This document shows positions 41,170 to 51,687 of a stretch of 64,000 nucleotides of DNA, piece by piece. Under the pieces are notes generated by a model that saw only the letters and a program-made list of their open reading frames with translations, did not search any database and was not told the origin of the DNA. This DNA comes from Aphrocallistes beatrix (lineage: Eukaryota; Porifera; Hexactinellida; Sceptrulophora; Aphrocallistidae). The stretch's first letter is position 1. The number at the start of each line of letters is the position of its first letter. The position numbers and the translations under genes are program-made. Location of the stretch: the NCBI GenBank assembly GCA_963281255.1, contig OY725503.1:3782001-3846000 (forward strand), given 5' to 3'.

Positions 41170-42393
41170 ATGACGAAGTTGTGTATTTTACTAAAACTAA
41201 TTTTCGTTCTTCTCGCATTAATAATCCCTATAACGAATAGCGACCTCATTTGTGTCTCTTGTCCACCTGGCACGCACAGTGATCAAAGTTGTCATATTCA
41301 AGATAACACTACATGTAACCCTGGTTTTTGTACCGATTTATCTTTATGTATACCTTGTGCACCTGGCTTTTATAACAACGAAAGTGGAAAGGAAGCCTGT
41401 ATGGAATGTGGAACCGGGTATAACCAATCAGCTCCAGGTAAATCTTCTTGTGAAGAATGCCCAAAGGGTACATTTGGTAACGATACAGCCATGAAAGAGT
41501 GTCTTCTGTGTAGCCCAGGCACTTTTAGCAATCAAACAAAGCTTACATCTTGTCTCAAATGTCAACCTGGCACATCTCAGGAACTTGAAGGAAAGGCCCA
41601 ATGCCATCCTTGTCAGGATGGCCATGTTTGTAATAAGACTGCATGCAAGACGTGTTCTATGTGTGAAGCAGGGACAGTGAGTATGAACCGTTTGGTTTGT
41701 AACCCCTGTGTTCCCGGGACCAGCACGGAGGGGAACAGAGGGAAGGGTATGTGTACAGATTGTGCGGCTGGGACTTATTGTAACAAAATAGGTTGTGAGG
41801 TGTGCACAAATTGTAAACCTGGTAAGTTTATACTATCGCGTATTTATCAAATGCAAGTGCTGAAGTTTATTTAGAGCCTGTTATTGGGAAAACATTTATA
41901 ACAACTATTCTATGTAGGTAACTATGCTCCTTACTCACTCTCCAAGAGGTGTCATACTTGCAATATAGCACATTACCAATCAAAAGAAGGCCAGGCATCG
42001 TGTGATAGATGTCAATCAGGAACTTATCAAACTCAAACGGGACAAATTGAATGTCTCAGCTGTCCAGGTGGATACTTCTGTTCAAACCCCAGTTATGCCC
42101 CGCAAGGATGTCCTGCTAACGCTGTTTGCCCGCCCGGATCTGCAAACTATGAATTATGTCAACCCCTTTACGTCCCTAACAACACAACCTACTCTGATAA
42201 ATGCATCCCTGATACTATTCTCTACGTTATTGTGGTTGTCTCATTGAGCATAGTCATCCTGATCATAGCTTCGTTAACTTTCGCGATTGGCTGCAGACTT
42301 TATAAGATAAAAGTTCAGAAAGGTGAAGAGGACAAGTCACTGTTGCCCTCCATGCGAAAGCCAGTGAAGAATCCGGACTATCAAGGGCTATAG
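41170..42393 (+). CDS. Cysteine-rich single-pass membrane protein (TNFR/ephrin-receptor-like repeats)
   Basis: Two exons (41170-41821, 41918-42393) give 375 residues. A signal peptide MTKLCILLKLIFVLLALII starts the protein. The ectodomain is a series of CxPGxxxxxxG..C..C modules of the GCC2/GCC3 or ephrin-receptor-like type (for example CAPGFYNNESGKEACMEC, CPKGTFGNDTAMKEC, CQSGTYQTQTGQIEC), with many NxS/T glycosylation sites. A membrane helix lies at about 319-341 (YVIVVVSLSIVILIIASL). The 35-residue cytoplasmic tail ends KNPDYQGL, an NPxY motif very like the NPDY/NPEYLGL sites of ERBB tails, which bind PTB domains when phosphorylated. The protein has no kinase or death domain. I cannot name a specific orthologue. 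Confidence 0.82.
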
Positions 42394-42615
42394 AGGAATT
42401 TTGGGATTATTTTGTGTTTTATGGATCGTCTGGGATTTTGTATATTTTTGAGAATTCTGTATATTAATTCGTATCTTTTAAACTTACAGTAGCTTGATGG
42501 GTATGTATCATTTGAAGTATATACTTGTATATTGTATTGAGTAGAATGAATTTAACATACATAAAGGAAAGGAAAAGTTCTTTTTTTGAGGGTAAAACTA
42601 ATGAACAATTAATAA

Positions 42616-42621
42616 AATAAA
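42616..42621 (+). other. Polyadenylation signal just ahead of RBM19
   Basis: Two overlapping AATAAA hexamers (42611-42616, 42616-42621) lie 11-17 bp before the RBM19 ATG, followed by ACTAAATATAG ending at 42631. The upstream gene's likely 3' end and the RBM19 5' end therefore almost touch. Confidence 0.45.
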
Positions 42622-42632
42622 CTAAATATAGG

Positions 42633-45164
42633 ATGTCTCGCGTTATGATAAAAAATTTACCGCAAAAGACCAAGGATTCCAAGTTGAAAAGCAAATTCGA
42701 AGAAGTTGGTCAGGTTACAGACATACGTGTCATCAGGACGAAAGACGGTTTTTCACGCCATTTCGGGTATATAGGATTCGTCGATTGCGAATCTGCACAG
42801 AAATCAGTTGAGCAGTTCAATGGTACATATCTAGATGGGATGAAAATACAGGTTGAAATTGCTAAGAGTTTTAATGATCCCAATCTACCTCGACCTTGGA
42901 GCAAGTTCTCTAAGGGGAGTTCTGCTTATCTCAAGAGAACGATAAACAAGTCCGTGAAAGCTCCTAAACCTATTACTACTGCGAAAAAATTATCGAAGCC
43001 AACCGACAGTTCAAAAGAGGCCGAAAATAATCCGGAATTGGACGAATTTTTGTCACTTTTTAATAAAAAATCTAAAATTCCAACGGAAAGCATCCCTGAA
43101 ACATTGCCTGCTGACAAAACTGATCCCAAGAAGATGTCCGATTCAGACTATATAAGGACAAAAATAGATACAAATATACAAAATGACACTGAAAATACGA
43201 CTGTTTTCACAGTGAAAGTGATCGGACTACCCTTCAAATCGACAAGAGATGACATCCGACAATTCTTCTCTCCAATTCTCCTTGAAGATGAGGCTATACG
43301 TCTCATCAGAAATAAAGCGAACCGTCCAACAGGCAGAGCTTACGTTGATTTCAAAACTCGTAAAGAAATGTACAAAGCGCTTCGACGTAATGGTGAATAT
43401 ATGCAAAATAGGTAAGTTCAATCTTATTAGCATGTCTGGTTTATAGAAACTGAAAATTATGACCGATGAACTTAGGTATATAGAACTGTTTCAAGATACT
43501 CAGAACAATGATTCGAATGTGAACTCAACACAAGAACAGGAAATGAGTGAAAGTCTCTTGGAACATGGAAGGTTATTCGTTAGAAATCTCTCATACACTG
43601 TCACCGAGTCAGATATTGAAAGTCTATTCACTCAATATGGTCCTCTTTCCGAAACTTATCTTCCAATCGATGCGACGACACATACACCTATCGGTTTCGG
43701 TTTTGTGACGTTTATGTTTTCAGAGAACGCCTGTCAGGCTTTATCAGAACTAGATGCAACTATTTTCATGGGGCGAATACTCCATATATTACCAGCTGAG
43801 CCCAAACCTGTGAATGCAACAGTTGAATTAGAGCCCAAAAAGGAGAGTTATAAGGATAAGAAAAAGAAGGAAATGAAAACCCAGTCTTCTAACCCATATA
43901 ATTGGAACACTCTCTTCTTAGGTAATAGTATTGTTAATTAAATACTAGCTCCTCATATGAATAATGGGAGTGCAAAGTTTTTCATGTTTCATGTGTTGTA
44001 GGTTCTAATGCAGTTGCTGATGCTATATCGAAGAAGTATGGCATCACAAAGAGCAAAGTTTTGGATGTCGAATCTTCGGACTCACTCGCTGTCAGGATGG
44101 CACTAGCCGAGACGGAAATTGTCAATGACACGAAAGAGTTCTTGGAAGAGAATGGGGTTGACGTGGAAATTTTTGACCAACCCAATACTGTCGTAAAGCG
44201 GTCGAAATCGATTATTCTTGTTAAAAATTTACCTTTCAACACCACCACAGATGAACTTGATGTCTTATTTTCACCTTTCGGTACTCTCGGCAGGGTAGTC
44301 CTGCCCAAATATGGAATTACTGGTGTTGTTGAGTTCTTAAGCGAAAGCCAAGCCAAGACTGCATTCAGCAAGCTGGCATATTCCAAATTCAAACATCTCC
44401 CACTGTATTTAGAATGGGCACCGAAGAAGGTATTCATGCGTGAAGACAATACAGATAAGAATATCGAGGATACGAGTTCTCTTAGACCCAAGCAACATAC
44501 AGTTTATGTTAAAAATCTCAATTTTTCGACTGAAGAAAAGTCTCTGGAAAAAATATTTGAAAAGTTTAAACCCACTGAAACGATAGTAGTTAAAAAGATT
44601 AATCCGAAAAATCCGAAAGAGAAACTTTCCATGGGATTTGGATTTGTAAAATTCACTGATTTTGCAAGTGCTAAGCAAGCTATTATAGAGAAACAAGGCT
44701 GTATGGTAGATGGACACAAACTGGAAATTAGTTTGGCCAAACAAACTGAAAAGGAAAAGGTCGTTGGTAGAATGCACAAAGTTACCCCCAACGCAACTGC
44801 TTCGACCTTGCTTGTAATTAAAAACATTCCCTTTGAGGCAACAAAAGCTGAAATCAGCCACATCTTCAGTCGGTTTGGATCCCTTAAATCTTTACGAATT
44901 CCCAAAAAAGTTGCTTCCCTCGACTTTACGACTCACAGAGGATTCGGTTTCGTTGAGTTTTTCAGTGAAGACGATGCTGCGCTTGCTTTTGACGCCCTGA
45001 AAAGTTCGACGCATCTCTACGGAAGAAGACTGATTATTGAATATGCAAAGGATGTACAGGACTTAGAGAATCTTAGGAAAAAGACGAAAGAACAGTTCGT
45101 TGGTGAAAGTAGTGTCAATAGCACCGTCAAAAAGCGGAGACTAGAATTTGATTTAGAATATTAA
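42633..45164 (+). CDS. RBM19: RNA-binding protein 19 (MRD1), ribosome biogenesis
   Basis: Three exons (42633-43411, 43476-43921, 44002-45164; introns 64 and 80 bp) join to 795 residues. Six RRM domains are visible: about 2-79 (SRVMIKNLP, HFGYIGFV), 191-265 (FTVKVIGLPF), 291-370 (GRLFVRNLSYTVTE, GFGFVTF), 478-550 (IILVKNLPFNTTTDEL), 574-656 (TVYVKNLNFSTEE, GFGFVKF) and 676-757 (TLLVIKNIPFEATKAE, GFGFVEF). The linker blocks GEYMQNRYIELF and NTLFLGSNAVADAISKKYG are diagnostic for RBM19/MRD1. The protein acts in the nucleolus on the 90S pre-ribosome for 18S rRNA processing. It ends the nine-gene plus-strand run. Human RBM19 is 960 residues; the difference is mostly in linkers. Confidence 0.95.
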
Positions 45165-45914
45165 TACATTATAGATTACAGTGACCTGTTTTGACTTCAT
45201 TACAATGGGAAGGATATGATATAACATCATATTCTACTTGGATATTACGTTTAAATTATTATTTCCGAATAATTGTAATCCCTTTGAGTCTGAGGTAAAA
45301 TGTTGCATAATACAGGTAGTAGAAAGGAAATTCTTAATCATTTCCCGACTTCAACTCAAGTTACTCAACTAATACTAGTAATTTCCTCTGGTTTTGCACA
45401 GTTCCCTCTCACAACTAGAACTAAAATATTATGTGGCATTGATAGGAACTCCAGGAAAAATGTAAAGGTAGATAGTTCTTGTGTTAATTTGGTATTAGTT
45501 CCAACACTTGTATAGATTATATGGAAAAGCTGGAATTTCCTGGAATTCCAATTTAAATTCTTCCCAAAAGCTATCATGTGTATTGTAATCAATCCCTCTC
45601 TAAAGTATTCCACTTTACAAAAATAGATTTATTAGTCATTAATGAAATCAACAAAAAACACTTTGATTTAGTTTAACGCGATATATGCATGTATCACTAG
45701 CTGCTGGCTGGCATAACGTTGTTACCTAAAGTCCTAAAAGTATGCATTTTTATAGAAATTGTTTTTGTTTGGTATCAGTAAATTTGTTTGTACTATAAAT
45801 ACATGTTTTTTCCGAAAAATGACGCTGCAATCCACATACACACAATCAATTCCAATCTTTTATTTTTCGATATTAATTAAATAATATCAAAAAATGGAAG
45901 GTTTGAATTTTCAT
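45165..45914. other. Convergent intergenic region, nothing recognised
   Basis: 750 bp of AT-rich DNA between the 3' ends of RBM19 (+) and the TRAF-like gene (-). No coding frame with known similarity and no clear repeat. Confidence 0.5.
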
Positions 45915-47198
45915 TTACGGGTGGTACATGTTAGCAGTGTCAGTTATTATTTTTATGAAGAGTTTCCCGTTCTGTACGTAGGTGTCTTTGTACAAAATGT
46001 CTTGTTTGGCGAATCTTGAAAACCCTGATGGAATATTTCTTTTTCCTTTCGGTTTTTCGAAAGAAAGTGCATCTTTTTCGGGGGTAAATATCTCAATGCT
46101 CGGATCTTTATCGCCAAATGTCATTATTTGGAGTGCAACTTTATTTGCGAATGGCCATGTTAGTAGTTCATCAAATGGACCTTTGTTCAAGAAGAAATAT
46201 AATGAGATGAATTCTCCTTCGCCACTTCCATCACCATTCAAATAGAGCTTTGCACCCATTTTGTATCCATTTTCATGCGAACAGAAAGATGGAGAAAAAA
46301 TTGGTTCGTTGTTCTCCTTGGCCTTTTTATACTTTTCCAAGACATTTTCGATTACCCAAAGTAGGCTGCCGTCCTTTCTTCCTTCTCCGGTTTGTCTAAT
46401 TTCGCTTAATATATCATCATGTTTTGATACAGTCTCTTTCAGTTCCAAGTTTTCTTTTTTCAGAAGGTTGACTTGATTCTTCGTCGCTCTATTTTCAGAC
46501 TCCATTAGTTGAATATGGCTGCTGAATGTTTCTGTTCCCTTGACCCTCTCGATATGGTTGACGTGACTGCTCTGTTGAAATGATTCTTCACAAATCAGGC
46601 AGTAAATACTCTCACAGGTGTTGATGTGGTTCTCGAAATCTGAACTAAAAATTCTCAAATAACATTTTGCGCATGTGATGTATTTGGAGCATATGGATCT
46701 ATGTTCCTGAATAGCTTCGCGTCGAAGAACTTTTCCACATTTGCATTGCTCCATTATGCATTCGGAAGTGTGTGTCTGTTGGTCTTTCAATTGATAGAAA
46801 GTTTCGCAGTATTGGCATTTGAATATTTTGTATTGGCATTCTTCAAAATGATAGTCTAACTGTTCGACTGTCCCTTTCCATTCGCAACCATCAGGTCTGT
46901 AGTAGCAGTAGCATTCCAATTTTTGGATTTTAGCCGCGATTTCAAGATCGGGATGGTATGGGAGCATTTTATCAGAGCTTGAAAACTTATCTTGGGAGAG
47001 ATAACAAAGTCTACAATAGGTAGTGCCATTCGCTCTTACTGGTTCATTCATTACGCACTGACAGATTTTACAAACTACATCGAATGGAACCGAGATGAAG
47101 TATTCAATCCTGTACTCAATTCGCTGTCTCTTCTCAACATTTCTGTTTAGTATGCCTGAATGTTGTGTTTTTCCGTTTGATAAGTTCTCCATTTGCAT
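45915..47198 (-). CDS. TRAF-family protein with U-box/RING-like N-terminus
   Basis: This is a 427-residue intronless gene. The N-terminal motif (about residues 30-80) begins like a RING, CKICQCVMNEPV, but reads ANGTTYCRLC where TRAF RINGs have CGHxxCxxC, and the last cysteine pair is absent. The arrangement is closer to a U-box (PVxxxxGxTYxRxxI). Next come TRAF-type zinc fingers (about 85-215) with repeated CxxxxxC...H...C spacing, then a coiled coil (about 225-270). The C-terminal TRAF/MATH domain starts at GSLLWVIENVLEKYKKA and includes FCSHENGYKMGAKLYLNGDG and EFISLYFFLNKGPFDELLTW, the hallmark block. TRAFs carry signals from TNF- and Toll-type receptors. ECSIT, a TRAF6 partner in vertebrates, is encoded nearby. 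Start ATG at 47198-47196. Confidence 0.88.
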   Translation of the reverse strand: MQMENLSNGKTQHSGILNRNVEKRQRIEYRIEYFISVPFDVVCKICQCVMNEPVRANGTTYCRLCYLSQDKFSSSDKMLPYHPDLEIAAKIQKLECYCYYRPDGCEWKGTVEQLDYHFEECQYKIFKCQYCETFYQLKDQQTHTSECIMEQCKCGKVLRREAIQEHRSICSKYITCAKCYLRIFSSDFENHINTCESIYCLICEESFQQSSHVNHIERVKGTETFSSHIQLMESENRATKNQVNLLKKENLELKETVSKHDDILSEIRQTGEGRKDGSLLWVIENVLEKYKKAKENNEPIFSPSFCSHENGYKMGAKLYLNGDGSGEGEFISLYFFLNKGPFDELLTWPFANKVALQIMTFGDKDPSIEIFTPEKDALSFEKPKGKRNIPSGFSRFAKQDILYKDTYVQNGKLFIKIITDTANMYHP

Positions 47199-47375
47199 TT
47201 GATGTATAAAGCTAGAAAAAGATTTTCAATAAATCAAACATATTTATATATGAGATTTGTACACGTTTTGTGATGTAGCATTTTTTTTGCTGAAGTAAGC
47301 GTTTGATTAGTTATACTCTGCAACTTTGGATCTTAATTTAATTAAGCACTGTATACTTTTTGGACAATATAATAC

Positions 47376-47544
47376 CATACGTGCCAACTTGATTGAGCAA
47401 TAGAAAAGTACTATACATAGAATACAAAAAGCGGGACATAATGGGGAAATTTCATGTAAAAGCGGGACACTCGAGAAAATTAGCTCAATAGAAGAGTGAA
47501 AAAAGTGGGACGTCCCGCCAAAAACGGGACAGTTGGCAAGTATG
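47376..47544. mobile_element. 169-bp MITE, CATAC..GTATG ends, copy 2
   Basis: It starts CATACGTGCCAACTTG and ends GACAGTTGGCAAGTATG. It shares blocks with copy 1 at 33520, including GGACATAATGGGGAAATTTC and GGGACGTCCCGC. The flanks TAATAC and TAATGC match at 5 of 6 positions, consistent with a 6-bp target duplication. It lies about 180 bp upstream of the TRAF-like start. Confidence 0.78.
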
Positions 47545-47883
47545 TAATGCAGCAGACTAGTATGATATGATGATCGGTTTAAAACTATTGAACTCCTGGT
47601 AGACTGTCTCATACTGTCTGTTATTTTTGGATGCCGCCCGACTATTTTGAAGTTCTGTTGGATGGTATTCTGAGGTACAGGCAAATTAACCATGGATATT
47701 CATCTTGCGTGGTATTCTGAGGTACCGTGATATTGTGAGGAAACACTTATCCTGTAATCTGCGATCTCTAAATAGTATATTGTGCTTTACGACCTGCTAT
47801 TTACTAAACTATTTAAACTTTTAAAAAATACCATTTCAAAATCGTTCGTCAAAGCAGATTTATTTCACATTTCTCGTTTATGA

Positions 47884-48830
47884 ATGTCTTCTTTAAACGT
47901 ATTAGAATCTAGAATGACTCAATTTGGTCAAAGGAAGACGATAAAAATGTTAATTGATGCAGGGACTACTTCAGCAGGAAATATTTCGCGAATAACTGGA
48001 AGACCAATGAGGACCTTTTTCGAATAAATCACTAATTCGAGATATAAAGAGCTTGGAACACAAAAAAGTCAGCGGATGCCCTAGAGTTACTAGCTTTTCG
48101 CACAAACGATCAATCATAAGAATTCTAAACTGTTTACCAAAGATGTAATACGTTCTCTTCACGTCAATCTTTCTTCTAAGTTTTCAAATGCTCCCTCTAA
48201 TTCCACAGTCGATCGAGCTACTCAAAGTTGCGGGGTTAACTATAAATCCCCCACCATGGGACCATTTATTACACATGAAACAGTTGTGGAAGGAGTTAAA
48301 TGGTGAAAAGTCATATCAAGGACAACTGGAAAAGCGTCTATTCACAGATGAGTGTTCCGTCCTGCTAAATCGAGGTAGCGTGGGGATGTGGACGAAAGCA
48401 AATAAAATCCCGTTTTAGGATGAAAAGTTACAAACCAAAGCTGCACATATGGGGCGGTATTTCAGCTAGAGGGGATACTTTATTGAAGGTCTTTACATCT
48501 AATTTCACTTCCAAGATGTACATTGCTACCCTGAATGAGTGTTTAATTGAGATTGCAGATGTGTACTCCAGATAGATGGACAATGTAGGAGGACAATTCC
48601 CCGATTCATAAATAGAAGTTCAGTAAATCATGGAAAAAGAGTCAACATCTGTTATTGGAATGGTCAGCTTACTCACCGGACTTAAACCCTATAGAAAACA
48701 TCTGGGGGTACTCAATCAGAGACTGTCTACTCAAGATTTCACTGACTTGACAGAATTGGAAATAGTTATCCTTCACGAGTGGGAGACTTTCACCCCTATT
48801 TTTATTAAAAAAATCGTATTTTCTATGCCC
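47884..48830 (+). pseudogene. Tc1-like transposase remnant
   Basis: An N-terminal helix-turn-helix-like stretch (MTQFGQRKTIKMLIDAG) starts at about 47917 after an ATG at 47884. Later frames hold the catalytic-domain signature pieces FTDECSV, the KLHIWGGIS block and the terminal SPDLNPIENIWG motif, with the RDCLL that normally follows. Stop codons and frame changes separate these parts, and the middle DNAPxH motif is corrupted, so no active enzyme can be made. Confidence 0.85.
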
Positions 48831-48835
48831 AAACG

Positions 48836-48926
48836 CTATCTATCTATCTATATATATCTATATATCTATATCTATATATCTCTATATATCTCTATATATA
48901 TCTCTCTCTATATCTCTATATATATA

Positions 48927-48958
<32 letters not shown>
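48836..48958. repeat. TATC/TCTC/TA microsatellite
   Basis: A 120-bp run of TATC, TATATC, TC and TA units lies inside the Tc1-like element, 3' of the transposase remnant. Confidence 0.9.
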
Positions 48959-49284
48959 CGTATACACATTAATCGAGTTTTAATAGTAAGGATAAAATCA
49001 AAAATCGTGCATTAATGAATCTCACTTTTAAAATCCTAGTACGTATTTAAATTTAGTGCCAATACATTTGAAACAGACTGTAAGTTTAATTAAGTAGTTT
49101 AGTGAATAATTAGGTCCCTGCAGGTCGTGAAGCACAATATACTATTTAGAGCAGGGAAAACATACAAGTATCACCACTCAAATGGAAAGTCATTGTATAA
49201 ATTAGAGCTATGCAAATGATCGCATCATGATCACAGGATTAGTGTTACCTCACAATACCACGGTACCTCGAAATACCACGCAAG

Positions 49285-49892
49285 AGTTCTAATTCGCTAA
49301 AGTCTGAATTGCATACAGGTATGGCTCAGACAGGTGCATGATAAGTTCAGCTCCTAGCTGCGGCATAGGTACAGCCTAGTGATTCTAATCCGGATTTTTT
49401 TCCGTCCCAGGCTGCCTACTTTATTTTTCTCCATTCCGGAATAAAATGCTACAATATAATTATATTAATAATATCGTATCCTTACCTCTGCTCTGATAGG
49501 CCTTTAAGTTGGGATTGATGTAAAAATTGGGTTTAGACTGAATTAATATTTCACTGTTATTGTTTCATAGTATAATATCTTATTGTACTTGTATTTATAC
49601 TCAGCAATGGGTGATACAAACAACTATATCATTTTTTGGGTTATATTATAAAATTTCAAGCTTAAAGTAAAGTATTTTTTTTAGTTTTTAGTTTTAAATC
49701 GCAGGGTTGTAATAAACTTGTAAACTTTAAACATTAACGGTAGAATCCCCAGCATTTATATGGCTTCAGTGTCATCGAAAATGGCTGGGAGACATCCGCG
49801 ATATCAGGGACACTGTATCCCCACTGGGCATTCTACGGTTAAACATTATTTTCAAATTATCTATACATTTTTACTAATGTACACCATGTAGA
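49285..49892. other. Intergenic region upstream of WDR74
   Basis: These 608 bp of AT-rich DNA should hold the WDR74 promoter. The only feature I see is the TTAA-flanked short element at 49734-49842. Confidence 0.5.
49734..49842. mobile_element. Short TTAA-flanked inverted-repeat element
   Basis: The left end TTAACGGTAGAATCCCC and right end GGGCATTCTACGGTTAA are inverse complements except for one base, giving about 17-bp inverted repeats around a 75-bp interior. TTAA at both borders suggests a TTAA-targeting family (piggyBac or Kolobok type); which one is not clear. It ends 50 bp before the WDR74 start. Confidence 0.6.
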
Positions 49893-50987
49893 ATGACACA
49901 TATCTCCACCTTAGAACCTGAAACAGTATCGCCGCCTATTTCGCATTGTTGGGTGGGAACCGCTTTAGGAATTCTCAAATCGGTTGACGTCAACAAGTGT
50001 AATTTCGAGAATTATTTCTACGTTGGAGAGAGTATTTCTACTGTCGACAAGGAATTGACGATTTCAAAATTAATCTGGGGAGAGAATACGAAATGTTTAT
50101 ATGCTGGTTTATCGAATGGCGTCGTTCGCGAATTCGATACGGATTCGCGGCTATTTACTCGGCAATGCAACGTGACAGATAATAAAAGTCCGTTAGAAGG
50201 ACTCCATTACTTCAACAATACAATAATAAGCTGTACTAGCATGGGACAACTGTCCGCATGGTCATTTGAGAAGGATCCACTTACAATTGATGCTGGGACT
50301 GTGTCTGCAATGACTGGTCTCTCTGATTCATTGACGGTTGCGACGGGCGGCGAAGAGAATGACTTGAAAGTGTGGGATTTCTCTTTACATAAAGGCGAAG
50401 AGACAAAGCCTATCTTCCAAGCTAAAAACGTGAAAGAAGATATACTCTGCCTACGTGTACCAGTCTTTATTAAAGCCATTACCTTTATGCCTAGTTCTGA
50501 AGGGAAAGTATTAATTACTGGAGTGCGATCTCACCAAATCAGGCAATACGATACTCGTGTACAACGAAGGCCAGTCTTATGCATCAAGGTCGGTTCGTAT
50601 CCAGTCACATGCGTTGAGGCGTACGATCAGTGTGTTGTGGTCGGAAATTCTGTTGGAACAGTGCAAATTATTGACCTACGCACAAGGATATCCATTGGAA
50701 ACCTGAAAGGAAGTTCAGGGAGTGTCAGGGGCATCAGTTGCCACGGGGGGTATATTGGAGTGTGTGGGATAGATAGGTTTACACGTGTGTATACAACAGT
50801 TGGCAGAAAACTTGTCAATAAAGTCTACACAAAGTTAGAACAGAATTCTATTCTTCTCGATCCTGTTGGCATCGAAAAGTTAAAGGGTGAAAAAGATGTA
50901 GTTAGAGATGAAGATGAGTTGTGGGATGAATTGCGAAGTGAAGCTAGAGTTACTCCACCAACCAAGAAGATGAAAATTTGTAGTTAA
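49893..50987 (+). CDS. WDR74: WD repeat-containing protein 74 (Nsa1)
   Basis: This is a 364-residue intronless gene matching WDR74 (human 385 residues). WDR74/Nsa1 is a 60S pre-ribosome factor in the nucleolus, released by the AAA ATPase NVL. Motifs include the opening CWVGTALGILKSV, the LYAGLSNGVVREFDT blade, ATGGEENDLKVWDF followed by AKNVKEDILCLRVPV (the family hallmark), GVRSHQIRQYDTRVQRRPVL, VVVGNSVGTVQIIDLR, LKGSSGSVRGISCH and CGIDRFTRVY. The C-terminal tail DEDELWDELRSEA corresponds to ETDELWASLEAAA of human WDR74 and is followed by the basic TKKMK. Confidence 0.95.
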   Translation: MTHISTLEPETVSPPISHCWVGTALGILKSVDVNKCNFENYFYVGESISTVDKELTISKLIWGENTKCLYAGLSNGVVREFDTDSRLFTRQCNVTDNKSPLEGLHYFNNTIISCTSMGQLSAWSFEKDPLTIDAGTVSAMTGLSDSLTVATGGEENDLKVWDFSLHKGEETKPIFQAKNVKEDILCLRVPVFIKAITFMPSSEGKVLITGVRSHQIRQYDTRVQRRPVLCIKVGSYPVTCVEAYDQCVVVGNSVGTVQIIDLRTRISIGNLKGSSGSVRGISCHGGYIGVCGIDRFTRVYTTVGRKLVNKVYTKLEQNSILLDPVGIEKLKGEKDVVRDEDELWDELRSEARVTPPTKKMKICS

Positions 50988-51687
50988 ATTTTCTTATTTT
51001 CCTAGTTATTTTGAAATATTGAAGTGATTACAATTGATCATAATTAATAGCTAAGAGCTTAATAATTAGCTCAAAATTTCAAGTTTCAGGCAAATAATTA
51101 TTTATACATACTTAAGTGGTATTTATACATGAAAAAATCTTTGTGGGTGATGGGAAATTCCAGGGTTTTTTTGGAAAAGACTTGTACTCCACGATTCGGA
51201 GTTAAATTCCTTCGATCATCATATTCGTGATTCGCTAAAGTTGGACCACGCCTATATCGGACAAAAGTTATGGAATTATTGATAATTATCCTAATTCTGC
51301 TAAATAATATTCAGAGCACACATATATTTGCATCGTCAGTTTAAAGGACCTTACCTCTTCTAAATTCAGCACTATTTCGTCTATCAGTTGTCCTCAACTT
51401 CTAACAACTAAATACTTACTACTAAACTTCTAACAACTAAATACTTACTTACTACTAATTCATATATAATTACTAGACAATAGGAAAGGGTGCAATATAT
51501 TCATCTACCATCGATAGGCTATTAAATATACAATAAGTCTACACTCTACAGGCAATCTGGGCCAAAATTTGATTCGATTTGGTGCATTGTGAGATAGGCT
51601 GATGTATGTATTTTAATTTAATTTAATTTGTGGTTGACTAAATTCGCCTTTGACCATCTAAACGTGTCTATTTAGCGACTTTGAGAC
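50988..51687. other. Intergenic region with a tandem duplication
   Basis: 700 bp between WDR74 and the SR-protein gene. It contains a direct duplication of about 28 bp (51395-51456) with unit AACTTCTAACAACTAAATAC. Nothing else is recognised. Confidence 0.5.
51395..51456. repeat. Direct tandem duplication, two units of about 30 bp
   Basis: AACTTCTAACAACTAAATAC followed by TTACT repeats twice; the second unit has one extra TTAC. It is a simple local duplication. Confidence 0.75.

Larger units (their letters stand above)
47704..49284 (+). mobile_element. Decayed Tc1/mariner-like element with about 65-bp terminal inverted repeats
   Basis: The left end (47704-47766) begins CTTGCGTGGTATTCTGAGGTACCGTG. 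The right end (49218-49284) is its inverse complement with few differences (CACGGTACCTCGAAATACCACGCAAG). At 1.58 kb the element has the usual size of Tc1 elements and encloses a broken transposase. A TATC/TA microsatellite occupies 48836-48958, inside the element. Confidence 0.8.

Noticed and set aside
44409-44905. Antisense frames within RBM19
   Set aside because: The plus strand carries the conserved RRM5 and RRM6 domains; the minus-strand frames have no motif.
45300-45515. 71-codon frame downstream of RBM19
   Set aside because: No motif, overlaps an equally long antisense frame, and lies in the expected 3' UTR.
51395-51456. CRISPR-like direct repeats
   Set aside because: Only two units with no spacer and in an animal genome; a simple tandem duplication.
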